64,000 bases of DNA, taken from assembly GCF_900005615.1 (NCBI RefSeq), contig NZ_LN832559.1:286501-350500 (forward strand), read 5' to 3'. This document shows, in pieces, positions 19,531 through 29,710 of this stretch; position 1 is the first letter of the stretch; every line of letters begins with the position of its first letter. The notes under the pieces were generated by a model that worked only from the letters and a program-made list of their open reading frames with translations, ran no database searches and was not told where the DNA came from. The stretch comes from Paracoccus aminovorans (GTDB taxonomy: Bacteria > Pseudomonadota > Alphaproteobacteria > Rhodobacterales > Rhodobacteraceae). The position numbers and the translations under genes were made by a program.

Positions 19531-20370
19531 ATGCTCCGACCGCTTCTTGCCGCGACCGCCCTGACCTCTGTCCTGCTGGGCGGATTGCCCGCGTCGGCGC
19601 AGGATGCAGATACCGTCGTCGCCACGGTCAATGGCGAGGCGATCACGCTGGGCCAGATGATCGCCATGCGCCAGGGGCTGGACGCGCATACCACGCAGGG
19701 CCTGCCGGATACGGCGCTGTGGGACCTGATGCTGGACCAGATGGTGCGCCAGACCGCCGTCGCGCAAGAGGCCGAGCCGCTGAGCAAGCGCAACCAGGCC
19801 GCCATCGAGATCGAGAAGCGCGCCTATCTGGCCGGCGCCGTGCTGGAAAAGGTCGCCGGCGCCGAGCCGACCGAGGCCGAGCTGAAAGCCGCCTATGACC
19901 AGGCCTTCGGCGGCCAGACCGAGCCCAAGACCGAATACAACGCCGCCCATATCCTGGTGAAGACCAAGGAAGAGGCCGAGGCGATCGAGAAGCAGCTCAA
20001 GGACGGCGGCGATTTCGGCAAGCTGGCCGAAGAGAAGTCGACCGACAATTCCGGCCCGAACAAGGGCGACCTGGGCTGGTTCCAGCCCGAGCAGATGGTC
20101 GCGCCCTTTGCCGAGGCGGTGAAGACGCTGAAGAAGGGCGAGGTCTCGGCCCCGGTCGAGACGCAGTTCGGCTGGCATGTCATCAAGCTGATCGACTCGC
20201 GCGAGGTGACGCCGCCCAGCTTCGACGAGGTCAAGGAACAGCTGGCCGTGCAGGTGCGCCGCGACAAGGTCCAGGCCGCCATCGAGAAGCGCGTGGCCGA
20301 TTCCAAGATCGAAAAGACCGAGGGGCTGGCCCCCGACCTGCTGAACAAGACCGACCTGCTGGGAGAGTGA
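19531..20370 (+). CDS. Periplasmic parvulin-type peptidyl-prolyl isomerase
   Basis: A 279-aa exported foldase. A signal peptide covers about 1-23 ([25 protein letters not shown]). The N-terminal helical part resembles SurA/PrsA-type chaperones ([14 protein letters not shown]). The parvulin domain (about 130-225) shows [27 protein letters not shown], the [12 protein letters not shown] segment and [11 protein letters not shown]. It probably helps outer-membrane proteins fold after SecA-driven export; secA is divergent next door. A ribosome site (AAAGGGA) sits before the ATG. It is followed 3 bp later by argJ. Confidence 0.9.
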   Translation: MLRPLLAATALTSVLLGGLPASAQDADTVVATVNGEAITLGQMIAMRQGLDAHTTQGLPDTALWDLMLDQMVRQTAVAQEAEPLSKRNQAAIEIEKRAYLAGAVLEKVAGAEPTEAELKAAYDQAFGGQTEPKTEYNAAHILVKTKEEAEAIEKQLKDGGDFGKLAEEKSTDNSGPNKGDLGWFQPEQMVAPFAEAVKTLKKGEVSAPVETQFGWHVIKLIDSREVTPPSFDEVKEQLAVQVRRDKVQAAIEKRVADSKIEKTEGLAPDLLNKTDLLGE

Positions 20371-20373
20371 CCC

Positions 20374-21783
20374 ATGGCCAAGGCCGAGGACAAGAAACCG
20401 AAGCTGTCGGAAGCCGATAGGCTGAAGTCGCTGGAGAAGAAGCTGAAGAAGCTGAAATCCGCCTTCAAGGAAGCGGCGGCCAGCGTCGAGTCGCGTGTCG
20501 AGAAGGGCGCTGCGGCCGCCGTGGCGGCGGTGACCAAGGCCAAGAACCCGGTCTCGCCGCTGGCGCCGGCCGGTTTTCCCGATCTGCCGGTGGTCGCGGG
20601 GGTGGAGTTCGCCTCGGCCGCGGCGGGGGTGAAATACAAGGGCCGCACCGATGTGATGCTGGTGCGGCTGGTGCCGGGCACCGCCATCGCGGGCGCCTTC
20701 ACCCGCTCTTCGACCCGAGCGGCCTGCGTGCTGGACTGCCAGGCGAAGCTCGCCGGCAAGCAGGACGACCAGCAGGGCGCGGCGATCATCGTGAACTCGG
20801 GCAATGCCAATGCCTTCACCGGCCGGAACGGCCAGGAGGCCGTGGACAAGGTCACCGGCGGCGTGGCCGAGGCGTTGGGGATTCCGCGCGACCGAGTGTT
20901 TTCCTCTTCGACCGGGGTGATCGGCGAGCCGCTGCCGGCCGAACGTATCACCGCCGTGATCGGCGAGTTGAAGACGGCCCTGGACGCCGGCGGCGCGGCG
21001 GCGGCGGCGCGGGCGATCATGACCACCGACACCTTTCCCAAGGGCGCGGCGGTCAGCTTTCCGGGCGACGGCGGCACCATCAATGTCGTCGGCATCGCCA
21101 AGGGCTCGGGCATGATCGCGCCCGACATGGCGACGATGCTGGTCTATATCTTCACCGACGCCAGGATCGCCCCGGCGGTGTTGCAGAAGATGCTGTCTGC
21201 GCGCATGGACCGGACCTTCAACGCCATCACCGTGGACAGCGACACCTCGACCTCGGACGCGCTGATCCTGGCCGCGACCGGCAAGTCGCCGGCGGCGCCG
21301 CTGGCCGACATGCGTTCGGCCCCGGCGCGGGCCTTTGGCCGGGCGCTGGACCAGGTGATGCTGGATCTGGCACAGCAGGTGGTCAAGGACGGCGAGGGCG
21401 CGACGAAATTCGTCGAGGTCCGGGTGACGGGCGCCGCGGATGATGCCGACGCGCATCGCGTCGCCATGGCCATCGCCAATTCGCCGCTGGTCAAGACCGC
21501 CATCGCCGGCGAGGACGCCAACTGGGGTCGCGTGGTCATGGCCGTCGGCAAGTCCGGCGCCCAGGCCGACCGCGACCGGCTGACCATCCGCTTCGGCGAC
21601 ATGGTGCTGGCCGAGAACGGTTGGCGCGCGCCCAGCTATGACGAGGCCGCGGCCAGCGCCTATATGAAGCGCGACAGCCTGGTGCTGGGCGTCGATCTGG
21701 GCCTGGGCAAGGGCAAGCGCACGGTCTGGACCTGCGACCTGACGCATCGCTACATCGACATCAACGCCGATTACCGCTCATGA
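20374..21783 (+). CDS. argJ: Glutamate N-acetyltransferase / N-acetylglutamate synthase with N-terminal extension
   Basis: A 469-aa protein. Residues 60-469 are ArgJ, which transfers acetyl from N-acetylornithine to glutamate in arginine synthesis. The self-cleavage site is Ala253-Thr254 in [12 protein letters not shown]; Thr254 becomes the nucleophile of the beta chain. [10 protein letters not shown] and [10 protein letters not shown] are further hallmarks. Residues 1-58 are an unusual Lys/Ala-rich helical extension ([22 protein letters not shown]) not needed by the enzyme; ArgJ normally starts near [13 protein letters not shown]. The start at 20374 has a ribosome site (GGGAGAG) and is 3 bp after the parvulin gene. 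No better start exists at the ArgJ boundary, so the extension is probably translated. Confidence 0.93.
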   Translation: MAKAEDKKPKLSEADRLKSLEKKLKKLKSAFKEAAASVESRVEKGAAAAVAAVTKAKNPVSPLAPAGFPDLPVVAGVEFASAAAGVKYKGRTDVMLVRLVPGTAIAGAFTRSSTRAACVLDCQAKLAGKQDDQQGAAIIVNSGNANAFTGRNGQEAVDKVTGGVAEALGIPRDRVFSSSTGVIGEPLPAERITAVIGELKTALDAGGAAAAARAIMTTDTFPKGAAVSFPGDGGTINVVGIAKGSGMIAPDMATMLVYIFTDARIAPAVLQKMLSARMDRTFNAITVDSDTSTSDALILAATGKSPAAPLADMRSAPARAFGRALDQVMLDLAQQVVKDGEGATKFVEVRVTGAADDADAHRVAMAIANSPLVKTAIAGEDANWGRVVMAVGKSGAQADRDRLTIRFGDMVLAENGWRAPSYDEAAASAYMKRDSLVLGVDLGLGKGKRTVWTCDLTHRYIDINADYRS

Positions 21784-22178
21784 AGATCATCCTTGTCGCG
21801 GCCGTGGCGTTGATCGACGCCGACGGCCGCGTGCTTCTGGCGCAGCGCCCCGAGGGCAAGTCCCTCGCGGGCCTGTGGGAATTCCCCGGCGGCAAGGTCG
21901 AGCCGGGCGAAACCCCCGAGGCCGCGCTGATCCGCGAGCTGCACGAGGAACTGGGCATCGACACCTGGTCCTCGTGCCTGGCGCCTCTGACCTTCGCCAG
22001 TCACGCCTATGAGGATTTCCACCTGCTGATGCCGCTGTTCGCCTGCCGGCGCTGGCAGGGGGTGCCGGCGCCGCAAGAGGGCCAGCGGCTGGCCTGGTCG
22101 CGCGCCGCCGACCTGCACAAATACCCGATGCCGCCCGCCGATCTGCCGCTGATTCCGATCCTGCGCGACTGGCTTTAA
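21780..22178 (+). CDS. mutT: Nudix hydrolase, MutT-type 8-oxo-dGTP diphosphatase
   Basis: A 132-aa Nudix enzyme. The Nudix box at 37-59 (GGKVEPGETPEAAL, then RELHEELGI) is complete, with the metal-binding REL-EE-G pattern. Length and N-terminus ([23 protein letters not shown]) match MutT, which clears 8-oxo-dGTP from the nucleotide pool. It overlaps the argJ stop codon by four bases, so translation is coupled although the functions are unrelated. Confidence 0.9.
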   Translation: MKIILVAAVALIDADGRVLLAQRPEGKSLAGLWEFPGGKVEPGETPEAALIRELHEELGIDTWSSCLAPLTFASHAYEDFHLLMPLFACRRWQGVPAPQEGQRLAWSRAADLHKYPMPPADLPLIPILRDWL

Positions 22179-22302
22179 GGCCCGGACCGTCACCGGAAAG
22201 CCCGACCTCTCGGTAATTAGCTGTATATTCGTACAAGAGTAGTTAACTTTTCACGAAATTGTGGCAATTCTGAAATCCTGTAGAGTGAGGAGGAGTTCGG
22301 AC

Positions 22303-22434
22303 ATGATTCGCACGATCACGATCGGCAGCTGTATTTCTGTCCAAGGCGTCTTTGAGAGACAGCAGGCGAACGGAAATATCGTCGTCCGCGTGGGAAGCAA
22401 GACCTACGAGGGCAAGCCTGTCGCTCTGACCTGA
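22303..22434 (+). CDS. 43-aa small protein of unknown function
   Basis: A 43-codon frame starting MIRTITIGSCISVQGVFERQ, with an excellent ribosome site (GAGGAGGAG at 22288-22296) and its own AT-rich upstream region with a possible promoter (TTGTGG and TAGAGT, 16 bp apart). The sequence suggests a small beta-sheet protein (alternating hydrophobic residues, IVVRVGSKTYEGKPV). I recall similar very short proteins being common in Rhodobacteraceae, but no function is known to me. A strong terminator follows 30 bp downstream. Confidence 0.65.
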   Translation: MIRTITIGSCISVQGVFERQQANGNIVVRVGSKTYEGKPVALT

Positions 22435-22464
22435 AGGCTCGACCAAACAGTGCCCAATCGACCG

Positions 22465-22492
22465 AACGGGGCTCCGCATGCGGGGCCCCGTT
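22465..22492. terminator. Hairpin terminator after the 43-aa gene
   Basis: A 13-bp stem with one G-U pair (AACGGGGCTCCGC at 22465-22477, GCGGGGCCCCGTT at 22480-22492) and a 2-nt nominal loop lies between convergent transcripts. Confidence 0.7.
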
Positions 22493-22520
22493 TCCATTGG
22501 CCCCGGCCCGACGGGCAAGG

Positions 22521-22549
22521 AAAAAGGGCGGACCCGCAGGCCCGCCCTT
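22521..22549 (-). terminator. Intrinsic terminator of the infB operon
   Basis: On the minus strand AAGGGCGG and CCGCCCTT pair around about 10 nt and run into five T (plus 22521-22525), 25 bp past the infB stop. Confidence 0.75.
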
Positions 22550-22573
22550 CGTTTCGGCTTTTCCGCGCGGGGC

Positions 22574-25123
22574 CTACAGCTGGCGCTGCACTTCCTCGCG
22601 CTCGAAGATCTCGATGACGTCGCCCTTGCGGATGTCGTCGTAGTTCTCGAAGGCCATGCCGCATTCCTGGCCGGACTGCACCTCCTTGACCTCGTCCTTG
22701 AAGCGCTTCAGCGTCTTCAGCGTGCCTTCGTGGATCACCACGTTGTCGCGCAGCAGACGCACGCCGGCCGAACGCCGGGCCACGCCCTCGGTCACCAGGC
22801 AGCCGGCGACATTGCCGACGCCGGTGACGCGGAAGACTTCGCGGATCTCGGCATAGCCGATGAAGTTCTCGCGCACCTCGGCCGACAGCAGGCCCGAGGC
22901 CGCCGCCTTGATGTCGTCCACCAGGTCGTAGATGATCGAGTAATAGCGGATCTCGACCCCCTTCTGGTTGGCGGCGTTCCGCGCCGGGGCGTTGGCCCGG
23001 ACGTTGAAGCCGATGACCGGCGCCCGCGAGGCCTCGGCCAGGCCGATGTCCGATTCGGTGATCGCGCCGACGCCGTAATGCAGCACGCGCACGCGCACCT
23101 CGTCGTTGCCGATCTTTTCCAGCGCCTGGACGATGGCCTCGGCCGAGCCCTGCACGTCCGCCTTTACCACCACCGGCAGTTCGGCGACGCTCTCGTCGGC
23201 CTTGGCCTTGGCCAGCATCTGGTCCAGCGTGATCGCGGCACCGGCGGCGGCGCGCTTGTCCTTGGCGGCCTGCTCGCGGTAATCCGCGATTTCGCGCGCC
23301 TGCGCCTCGGTCGAGACCACGTTCAGCACGTCGCCGGCTTCGGGCGTGCCGTTCAGGCCCAGCACCTCGACCGGAACCGAGGGTCCGGCTTCGTCGACGC
23401 GGTCGCCCTTGTCGTTGATCAGTGCCCGGACCTTGCCCCACTGTTCGCCGACGACAAAGATGTCGCCACGCTTCAGCGTGCCGTTCTGCACCAGCACGGT
23501 CGCGACCGGGCCGCGGCCGATGTCCAGCTGGGCCTCGATCACCGCGCCTTGCGCCGGACGGTCGGGGTTGGCCTTCAGCTCCAGGATCTCGGCCTGCAGC
23601 GCGATGGCTTCCAGCAGCTGGTCCAGGCCCTGGCCGGTCTTGGCCGAAACCTCGACATCCTGCACATCGCCGGACATGGCCTCGACCACGACTTCGTGCT
23701 GCAGCAGGGCCGTGCGGACCTTCTGCGGGTCGGCGGTGGGCTTGTCGATCTTGTTGATCGCCACGATCATCGGCACCTTGGCGGCCTTGGCGTGGTTGAT
23801 CGCCTCGACCGTCTGCGGCATCACGGCGTCATCCGCCGCCACCACCAGCACGACGATGTCCGTCACCTGCGCGCCGCGGGCCCGCATCGAGGTGAACGCC
23901 GCGTGGCCGGGCGTGTCGAGGAAGGTCAGCAGCGCGCCGTTCGAGGCTTTCACCTGATAGGCGCCGATATGCTGGGTGATGCCCCCGGCCTCGCCCGACA
24001 CCACATTGGCGTGACGGATCGCGTCCAGAAGCGAGGTCTTGCCGTGGTCGACATGGCCCATGATGGTGATGATCGGCGCGCGGGGCTTCAGGTCCTCGGG
24101 CTTGTCCTCGACCTGGTCGATGACCTGCTCGACGTCGGCGTCCGAGACGCGGACGGCGTGATGGCCGAATTCTTCGATCACCAGTTCGGCGGTGTCGGCA
24201 TCGATGGACTGGTTGGCGGTGACCATCATGCCCATCTTCATCAGCGACTTGATGACATCCGCGACCCGTTCGGCCATGCGGTTCGCCAGTTCCGAAACCA
24301 CGATGGTCTCGGGCAGCTGCACGTCGCGCACCTGCTTTTCGGCGCGCTGATGGCCGCCCATGGCCTTTTGCCGGGCCTTTTCCTGCTTGCGCTTCATCGC
24401 GGCCAGCGAGCGCTGGCGCCCGCCTTCGCCGGCAAGGGCCTGGCTCAGCGACAGCTTGCCGGTGCGGCGGCTGTCGTCGCGGCCCTTGTTGCGGTTGTCG
24501 CGGTCGTCGGCCGGGCCGCGGGTGTCGCGGTCGCGTTCCGTCTTGCGCGGCGCGGTGGCGCTGACGCCCTTGGTCTCGGCACGCGCTGCGGCGGCCTCGG
24601 CGGCGGCGCGGTCGGCCGGAGACGCGGGGCGCGCATCGGCCTTGGGCTTGGTGACCTCGGCCTTCTTCTTCTCGCGCAACTCGGCCTCGCGGGCGCGGCG
24701 CTCGTCTTCCTCGGCCTTCAGGCGCAGGGCTTCCTCGCGCTCGCGTTCCTCGCGCTCCTTGGCTTCCAGCTCAAGGCGGCGACGCTCGCGCTCTTCCTCG
24801 CGGGCCTTTTCATCGGCGATGCGCTGGGCGGCTTCCTCGACCTCGCGGGCCTTGGCGGCGCGCAGCGCGGCCATGCGCCGTTCCATTTCGGCATCCGAGA
24901 TCCCGGCCGGGCGCTTCGACGGGTCGCCCGACACGGCCGAGGGCGATCCCGAGCGCCCGCCGCCCGCCGCCGCGCCGGGCTTGGCCGGCGTGATGACACG
25001 CTTGCGCTTGACCTCGACCGCGACGTTATGGGTCCGGCCGTGGCTGAAGCTTTGCTTCACCTGGCCCGAACGACCAGAGCCGCCACCAAGACCCAGGGGT
25101 TTCTTTCCGTCAGTATCGCTCAT
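22574..25123 (-). CDS. infB: Translation initiation factor IF-2
   Basis: An 849-aa GTPase that places fMet-tRNA on the 30S subunit. The N-terminal 300 residues are a long, charged Arg/Glu/Ala coiled region of variable type. The G domain starts near 350 with P-loop GHVDHGKT, then DTPGHAAF and NKIDKP. Domains II to IV complete the normal C-terminus. The start at 25123 ([14 protein letters not shown]) fits family N-termini; a further in-frame Met lies 14 codons upstream. It lies 7 bp behind ylxR, as the last gene of rimP-nusA-ylxR-infB. Confidence 0.97.
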   Translation of the reverse strand: MSDTDGKKPLGLGGGSGRSGQVKQSFSHGRTHNVAVEVKRKRVITPAKPGAAAGGGRSGSPSAVSGDPSKRPAGISDAEMERRMAALRAAKAREVEEAAQRIADEKAREEERERRRLELEAKEREEREREEALRLKAEEDERRAREAELREKKKAEVTKPKADARPASPADRAAAEAAAARAETKGVSATAPRKTERDRDTRGPADDRDNRNKGRDDSRRTGKLSLSQALAGEGGRQRSLAAMKRKQEKARQKAMGGHQRAEKQVRDVQLPETIVVSELANRMAERVADVIKSLMKMGMMVTANQSIDADTAELVIEEFGHHAVRVSDADVEQVIDQVEDKPEDLKPRAPIITIMGHVDHGKTSLLDAIRHANVVSGEAGGITQHIGAYQVKASNGALLTFLDTPGHAAFTSMRARGAQVTDIVVLVVAADDAVMPQTVEAINHAKAAKVPMIVAINKIDKPTADPQKVRTALLQHEVVVEAMSGDVQDVEVSAKTGQGLDQLLEAIALQAEILELKANPDRPAQGAVIEAQLDIGRGPVATVLVQNGTLKRGDIFVVGEQWGKVRALINDKGDRVDEAGPSVPVEVLGLNGTPEAGDVLNVVSTEAQAREIADYREQAAKDKRAAAGAAITLDQMLAKAKADESVAELPVVVKADVQGSAEAIVQALEKIGNDEVRVRVLHYGVGAITESDIGLAEASRAPVIGFNVRANAPARNAANQKGVEIRYYSIIYDLVDDIKAAASGLLSAEVRENFIGYAEIREVFRVTGVGNVAGCLVTEGVARRSAGVRLLRDNVVIHEGTLKTLKRFKDEVKEVQSGQECGMAFENYDDIRKGDVIEIFEREEVQRQL

Positions 25124-25130
25124 TCCGATT

Positions 25131-25751
25131 TCATTCCTTCCCGGTGGCCGCATTGCCACCGTCATGCCCGCGCAGACCCGTCAGTCTGCTCGCGTCCCTG
25201 ATCAATTTTTCGGTCAGGCCCCCCGGCGCAAGCGCGCTGTGTATGACATGATCGCGCCCAAAGGACAAACCCAATTCTGCTGCGGTCATGCAGCCGAACC
25301 AGCGTCCCCCGGGCGGAGTCCACAGCTTTCCCTTGCCCCGGTCCGACCCGTCGCTGGCCTGCAGCAGCACCTTTGCCCTGCCGCCGGCCAGCCAGTCCTT
25401 GACCTTCTCGAATCCCGCCACCGCGAGCCCGGCCTTTCGGGCCAGGGACAGCGTGTCGGTCACCCGTTTCGCCAGCCCCGTCTCGATCATCGCCATAAGC
25501 TCGGGCGGCGCCGTCACGCGCGCCTTGGCGCCGCGCGAAAACAGTCCCTTGGCAGCCGCCTTGTCCAGCGCCTGCCGGTCGGCCAAGACCCAGAAGCCGC
25601 GCCCCGGCAGCTTTTCCGCCAGGTCCGGCACGACTTCGGCATCGGGGCCCGCGACAAAGCGGATGAGCCCAGCCTTCGGCTGGACTTCGCCCGTGACGAT
25701 GCAGCGCCGTTCGGGCGTCTCGCGGTCCTTGATACGGCCCCCGCGTGTCAT
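25131..25751 (-). CDS. YlxR (DUF448) domain fused to an L7Ae-like RNA-binding domain
   Basis: A 206-aa protein. The first 90 residues are YlxR/DUF448: the [23 protein letters not shown] motif and [13 protein letters not shown] are clear. Residues about 100-190 look like an L7Ae/L30e-type ribosomal fold ([23 protein letters not shown], then [13 protein letters not shown]). In Firmicutes these are two separate genes (ylxR and ylxQ) in the same operon position between nusA and infB. Here they are one protein, a form common in alphaproteobacteria. Likely role: RNA binding linked to transcription or ribosome work. Confidence 0.85.
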   Translation of the reverse strand: MTRGGRIKDRETPERRCIVTGEVQPKAGLIRFVAGPDAEVVPDLAEKLPGRGFWVLADRQALDKAAAKGLFSRGAKARVTAPPELMAMIETGLAKRVTDTLSLARKAGLAVAGFEKVKDWLAGGRAKVLLQASDGSDRGKGKLWTPPGGRWFGCMTAAELGLSFGRDHVIHSALAPGGLTEKLIRDASRLTGLRGHDGGNAATGKE

Positions 25752-25766
25752 CAGCCTCCCGGGGCG

Positions 25767-27443
25767 TTACACCCCGGCCTCCTGTTCTTCTTCGCCGGCG
25801 CCGGCCTCGGCCGATTCCAGCTCGGTCGGATCGACCCAGCCCAGCATGACGCGCGCGGTCATCACCAGGTTCTGCGCATCCTCCAGGCTGACGCCGAAGG
25901 GCTCCAGCAGCCCGTCGTCCTTGACGCGCTGGCCGTTCTGCGTGGTCCAGCCGCCGGCCAGTTCCCAGTCGGCGCAGGTGGCGAAGTCTTCCAGGGTCTT
26001 GACGCCGTCCTTGGCCAGCGCCTCGGCCATCTGCGGCGTGATGCCCTCGAATTCGATCAGGCTGTCCTCGGCACCCAAAGCGCGGGCGTTTTCCAGCGCG
26101 GCCTTGTTCGCCGCCTCCAGATGCTCGCGGGCGCGGGTCTGCAATTCCTCGGCAGTCGATTCGTCCACGCCGTCGATGGACAGAAGCTCGTCCAGATCGA
26201 CATAGGCGACCTCTTCCAGGTTGGTGAAGCCTTCGGCCACCAGCAGTTGGGCAAAGAACTCGTCCAGGTCCAGCGCATCCATGAACAGCTTGGTTCGGGC
26301 GTTGAACTCGGCCTGCCGGCGTTTCGATTCCTCTTCCTCGGTGAGGATGTCGATGTCGAGGCCCGTCAACTGGCTGGCCAGCCGCACGTTCTGGCCGCGA
26401 CGGCCGATGGCCAGCGACAGCTGCTCGTCCGGCACCACCACCTCGATGCGGGTCGCGTCCTCGTCGAAGACGACCTTCGCCACCTCGGCCGGTTGCAGCG
26501 CGTTCACCAGGAAGGTCGCCTGATCCTCGGACCACGGGATGATGTCGATCTTTTCGCCCTGCAATTCACCGACGACGGCTTGCACGCGGCTGCCGCGCAT
26601 GCCGACGCAGGCGCCGACCGGGTCGATCGAGTTGTCGTAGGAGATCACGGCGATCTTGGCGCGCGACCCCGGATCGCGGGCGCAGGCCTTGATCTCGATC
26701 ACGCCGTCATAGATTTCCGGCACTTCCATCTTGAAGAGCTCGGCCATGAACTGCGGATCGGTGCGCGACAGGAAGATCTGCGGGCCGCGCGCCTCGCGGC
26801 GCACGTCCTTGACATAGGCACGGATGCGGTCGTTCGGGCGATAGCTCTCGCGGCCGATCTTTTCGTTGCGGCGCAGGATGGCCTCGCCACGGCCCACGTC
26901 CACGATGATGTTGCCGTATTCCTCGCGCTTGACGACGCCGTTGATGATGGTGCCGGCGCGGTCCTTGAATTCCTCGTACTGGCGGTCGCGCTCGGCCTCG
27001 CGGACGCGCTGCAGGATGACCTGTTTCGCCGATTGCGCGGCGATGCGGCCCAGATCGACCGGCGGCACCTGTTCCTGGAACACGTCGCCCGGCTGCGGCT
27101 TGCCGGCGAAATCGGTCAGCACCTGGCCGTCGCGCAGCCAATGCGCATTGCCGTTCTTCGAGGGCTCGAAATAGGCGCGGGCCTGGTCGGCGGTGAATTG
27201 CGCCTGGTAGTTTTCGACCTCTTCGTCCTCGACCACGGTGCGGGCGCGGGTGAAGGTGGCGTTGCCGGTCTTGCGGTCGATATGGACGCGGATGTCCATC
27301 TCGCTGCCATAGCGGGACTTGGCGGCTCGGGCCAGGCTGTCCTCCATCGCCTCGATCACCAGATCGGGGTCGATCATCTTCTCGCGCGCGACAGCCTCGG
27401 CGGTTTGCAGCAGTTCAAGCTGGTTGGCAGAGGTGATGGCCAT
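25767..27443 (-). CDS. nusA: Transcription termination/antitermination factor NusA
   Basis: A 558-aa RNA polymerase-binding factor. The N-terminal domain (about 1-125, [24 protein letters not shown]), the S1 domain (about 135-200, [24 protein letters not shown] in slightly different wording), two KH domains ([21 protein letters not shown] and [18 protein letters not shown]) and two C-terminal acidic helix-hairpin repeats are all present. It controls pausing, termination and rRNA antitermination. It follows rimP by 3 bp and precedes ylxR by 15 bp. In E. coli NusA feeds back on its own operon leader, relevant to the hairpin at 28075-28101. Confidence 0.97.
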   Translation of the reverse strand: MAITSANQLELLQTAEAVAREKMIDPDLVIEAMEDSLARAAKSRYGSEMDIRVHIDRKTGNATFTRARTVVEDEEVENYQAQFTADQARAYFEPSKNGNAHWLRDGQVLTDFAGKPQPGDVFQEQVPPVDLGRIAAQSAKQVILQRVREAERDRQYEEFKDRAGTIINGVVKREEYGNIIVDVGRGEAILRRNEKIGRESYRPNDRIRAYVKDVRREARGPQIFLSRTDPQFMAELFKMEVPEIYDGVIEIKACARDPGSRAKIAVISYDNSIDPVGACVGMRGSRVQAVVGELQGEKIDIIPWSEDQATFLVNALQPAEVAKVVFDEDATRIEVVVPDEQLSLAIGRRGQNVRLASQLTGLDIDILTEEEESKRRQAEFNARTKLFMDALDLDEFFAQLLVAEGFTNLEEVAYVDLDELLSIDGVDESTAEELQTRAREHLEAANKAALENARALGAEDSLIEFEGITPQMAEALAKDGVKTLEDFATCADWELAGGWTTQNGQRVKDDGLLEPFGVSLEDAQNLVMTARVMLGWVDPTELESAEAGAGEEEQEAGV

Positions 27444-27446
27444 TGC

Positions 27447-28055
27447 TCACTCCTTCGCGGCGGCGTTGTCTTCGCCGGCTTCCGTTTCAATCTCGTCAAA
27501 AGCGGTTTCGTCCAGATTGTCGATCTGCACGCCCGCGTCCTTTTTCTGCCGCAGCATCTCGGCAATCAATTCGTCGGTCAGAACCAGTTTCGCGTCCGAG
27601 AGCCAGTCGAAGTTCAGCCCGATGGTCTGTTCCTCGCCGGCTTCCTCGATGTTCAGCAGCACCTCGTCGCCCTCGACCCCGGCCAGCACGCCCTTGAAGC
27701 GCTTGCGGCCGTCGATGGGCTGGTTGGTTTCCAGCCGCGCCTCATAGCCCTCGAAGGTCGCGAAATCCTTCAGCCGGGTCAGCGGGCGGTCGATGCCGGG
27801 GCTGCTGACCTCCAGATAATAGTTGTCCTCGATCGGATCCTCGACGTCGAGGATGGCGCTGACGGCGGTCGAGATGTCGGCGCAATCGTCGACATTGATG
27901 CCGCCTTCGGGGCGGTCGGCCATGATCTGCAAGGTGGCGGTCTTGCCGCCTTGCAGGCGGATGCGGACCAGTTCGAAGCCCAGATCCTCGATCACCGGAG
28001 AGATGATCTCGGCCAGGCGCCGGTCGATGGCGGTCTTGGCGATGAGGTCGGACAT
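27447..28055 (-). CDS. rimP: Ribosome maturation factor RimP
   Basis: A 202-aa protein needed for 30S subunit assembly. The N-terminal domain ([52 protein letters not shown]) is textbook RimP, followed by an SH3-like C-terminal domain. It is the first gene of the rimP-nusA-ylxR-infB operon. A terminator-like hairpin ends only about 20 bases upstream of its start codon, leaving no room for a promoter in between. Confidence 0.95.
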   Translation of the reverse strand: MSDLIAKTAIDRRLAEIISPVIEDLGFELVRIRLQGGKTATLQIMADRPEGGINVDDCADISTAVSAILDVEDPIEDNYYLEVSSPGIDRPLTRLKDFATFEGYEARLETNQPIDGRKRFKGVLAGVEGDEVLLNIEEAGEEQTIGLNFDWLSDAKLVLTDELIAEMLRQKKDAGVQIDNLDETAFDEIETEAGEDNAAAKE

Positions 28056-28074
28056 TGCTGATACCCCAGATACG

Positions 28075-28101
28075 AAAAAACGGGCCGATTGGGCGGCCCG
28101 T
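28075..28101 (-). terminator. Terminator-like hairpin in the rimP leader (also ends pip-tspO)
   Basis: On the minus strand ACGGGCCG and CGGCCCGT form an 8-bp perfect stem with a 6-nt loop, followed by a run of T (plus 28075-28080). It lies 97 bp past tspO and 20 bp before rimP, downstream of the best rimP promoter candidate, so it can end the tspO transcript and attenuate the rimP operon. Confidence 0.75.
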
Positions 28102-28151
28102 GCGTCTTACCGGTGGGCAGGCTGTGGACACCTGCGCCGCTGTTGAAGCTG

Positions 28152-28180
28152 CATATAGGCCCGGTCGCGGCGATTTGCAA
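28152..28180 (-). promoter_or_regulatory. Candidate promoter of the rimP-nusA-ylxR-infB operon
   Basis: On the minus strand TTGCAA (plus 28175-28180) and TATATG (plus 28152-28157) are 17 bp apart. The transcript would have a leader of about 90 nt containing the hairpin at 28075-28101. Confidence 0.55.
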
Positions 28181-28197
28181 GAAAAAGCCGCCGGGTC

Positions 28198-28650
28198 TTA
28201 TCCGGTCGTGCCCGGGTTGTTCTGCCAGATGCTGAAATTCAGCGTTCCGGCCAGCGTCAGCCAGGCCAGATAGGGCAGCAGAAGCGCCCCCGCCAACCGG
28301 TCCAGCCGCCAGGCCATGACCATCAGCACCGCCACGACCAGCCACAGCGCCGCCAGGATCAGCATGGCCGCGCCCAGCCGATGCGCGCCGAAAAAGACCG
28401 GTGTCCACAGCGTATTCAACGCGATCTGCAAGGCCCACAGCGCCAGCACCGTCCCGGCGCCGGGCAGCCCGGCCAGCCGCGCCGCCGACCAGGCGATCAG
28501 GACATAGAGCGTGGTCCAGGCGACGGGAAACACCCAGCCGGGCGGGGTGAAGCCGGGCTTCTGCAACCCGGCATACCAGCTGCCGGGCTGGAAAAAGATC
28601 CCGGTCGCCCCGGCGGCGGCGCAAGCGAAAAGGAAGATCAGGAAGGTCAT
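28198..28650 (-). CDS. tspO: TspO/MBR-family membrane protein
   Basis: A 150-aa protein with five hydrophobic segments and the Trp-rich TspO pattern: WYAGLQKPGFTPPGWVFPVAWTTLY and ALQIALNTLWTPVFFG. TspO binds porphyrins and, in Rhodobacter sphaeroides, acts as an oxygen-dependent negative modulator of photosynthesis genes. In a non-photosynthetic relative it more likely deals with heme precursors or stress. The start at 28650 begins the first membrane segment; upstream in-frame codons do not look like protein. It is 13 bp behind pip on the same strand. hemH lies a few kb away but in a separate unit. Confidence 0.92.
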   Translation of the reverse strand: MTFLIFLFACAAAGATGIFFQPGSWYAGLQKPGFTPPGWVFPVAWTTLYVLIAWSAARLAGLPGAGTVLALWALQIALNTLWTPVFFGAHRLGAAMLILAALWLVVAVLMVMAWRLDRLAGALLLPYLAWLTLAGTLNFSIWQNNPGTTG

Positions 28651-28663
28651 GGCGGTCCCGATG

Positions 28664-29659
28664 TCAGGCGCGGCCACCCTCGCGGGCCGCATCTCGCCAA
28701 CCATCCATGACCCGCACCAGTTCCGCGGCGATTCGCGGCTCGCTCAGCGCGTGGCCCGAGGCGGGCACCATGCGCAACTCGGCGCGGTCCCAGCCCTCGG
28801 CCAGTTCCCAGGCGCTGGCGGGCGGGCAGACCATGTCATAGCGGCCCTGCACGATCACCGCCGGGATATGCGCGATGCGGGCGCGGTCGCGCAGCAGCTG
28901 GCCCTCGTCCAGGAAGCAGCCGTTGACGAAATAATGGTTTTCCAGCCTGGCAAAGGCGCGGGCATAGTCCGGCGGCGCATGGCCGGGACCGCTGATCTCC
29001 AACCCCGCCAGGGCGTTTTCCCAGACCAGCCAGGGCAGGGCATAGCGGCTTTCCTGGCCGCGGTCGCCGCCGAACAGCCGTTTGTGATAGGCGGCGATCA
29101 TGTCGCCACGCTCGGCCTCGGGGATCGGGGCCTGGAACTCGGCCCAGCGGTCGGGAAAGAAGCGCGCGACGCCGCCGCCATAGAACCAGTCGAGCTCGCT
29201 GCGCCGGCCCAGGAAGACGCCGCGCAGCGCCAGCGCTAAGACCGCTTCGGGATGCGCCTGGGCATAGGCCAGCGCCAGGGTCGCGCCCCAGCTGCCGCCG
29301 AACAGGATCGCGCGGCCGATGCCCAGCTCGCGCCGGATCCGCTCGATGTCGGCGATCAGATGCTGGGTGGTATTGGCCTCGACCGAGGCATGCGGCTCGG
29401 ACCGGCCGCAGCCGCGCTGGTCGAACAGCACCGCCCGGTAATGCGCCGGATCGAAAAAGCGGCGCATGAACGGGCTGCAACCGCCGCCCGGGCCGCCATG
29501 CAGGACGATGACCGGCACGCCCTGCGGATTGCCGCTTTGCTCGACATGCAGGCGGTGGCCGTCGCCGACCTCGACCATGCGGCGGTCGAAGGGCTCGACC
29601 ATCGGGTGCAACCTGCCATGCGACGGCATGCCGCCGATTTGCCCTGCCAATCTGTCCAT
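28664..29659 (-). CDS. pip: Proline iminopeptidase
   Basis: A 331-aa alpha/beta-hydrolase that removes N-terminal proline from peptides. The oxyanion strand VIVLHGGPGGGCSP, the DQRGCGRSEPH segment, the nucleophile elbow GGSWGATLALAY, the acid in GRYDMVCPP and the His in SGHALSEP are all present and typical of Pip. The start at 29659 gives the usual length. tspO follows 13 bp later. Confidence 0.94.
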   Translation of the reverse strand: MDRLAGQIGGMPSHGRLHPMVEPFDRRMVEVGDGHRLHVEQSGNPQGVPVIVLHGGPGGGCSPFMRRFFDPAHYRAVLFDQRGCGRSEPHASVEANTTQHLIADIERIRRELGIGRAILFGGSWGATLALAYAQAHPEAVLALALRGVFLGRRSELDWFYGGGVARFFPDRWAEFQAPIPEAERGDMIAAYHKRLFGGDRGQESRYALPWLVWENALAGLEISGPGHAPPDYARAFARLENHYFVNGCFLDEGQLLRDRARIAHIPAVIVQGRYDMVCPPASAWELAEGWDRAELRMVPASGHALSEPRIAAELVRVMDGWRDAAREGGRA

Positions 29660-29710
29660 GCCCCCACTATATAACGCCTCGCGCGCGCCCGCCACATGAA
29701 GGACGGCCAG

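Noticed and set aside
22478..28061. Long plus-strand frames opposite infB, ylxR, nusA and rimP
   Set aside because: All four minus-strand genes are clear family members in conserved operon order. The opposite frames have no ribosome sites or family similarity.
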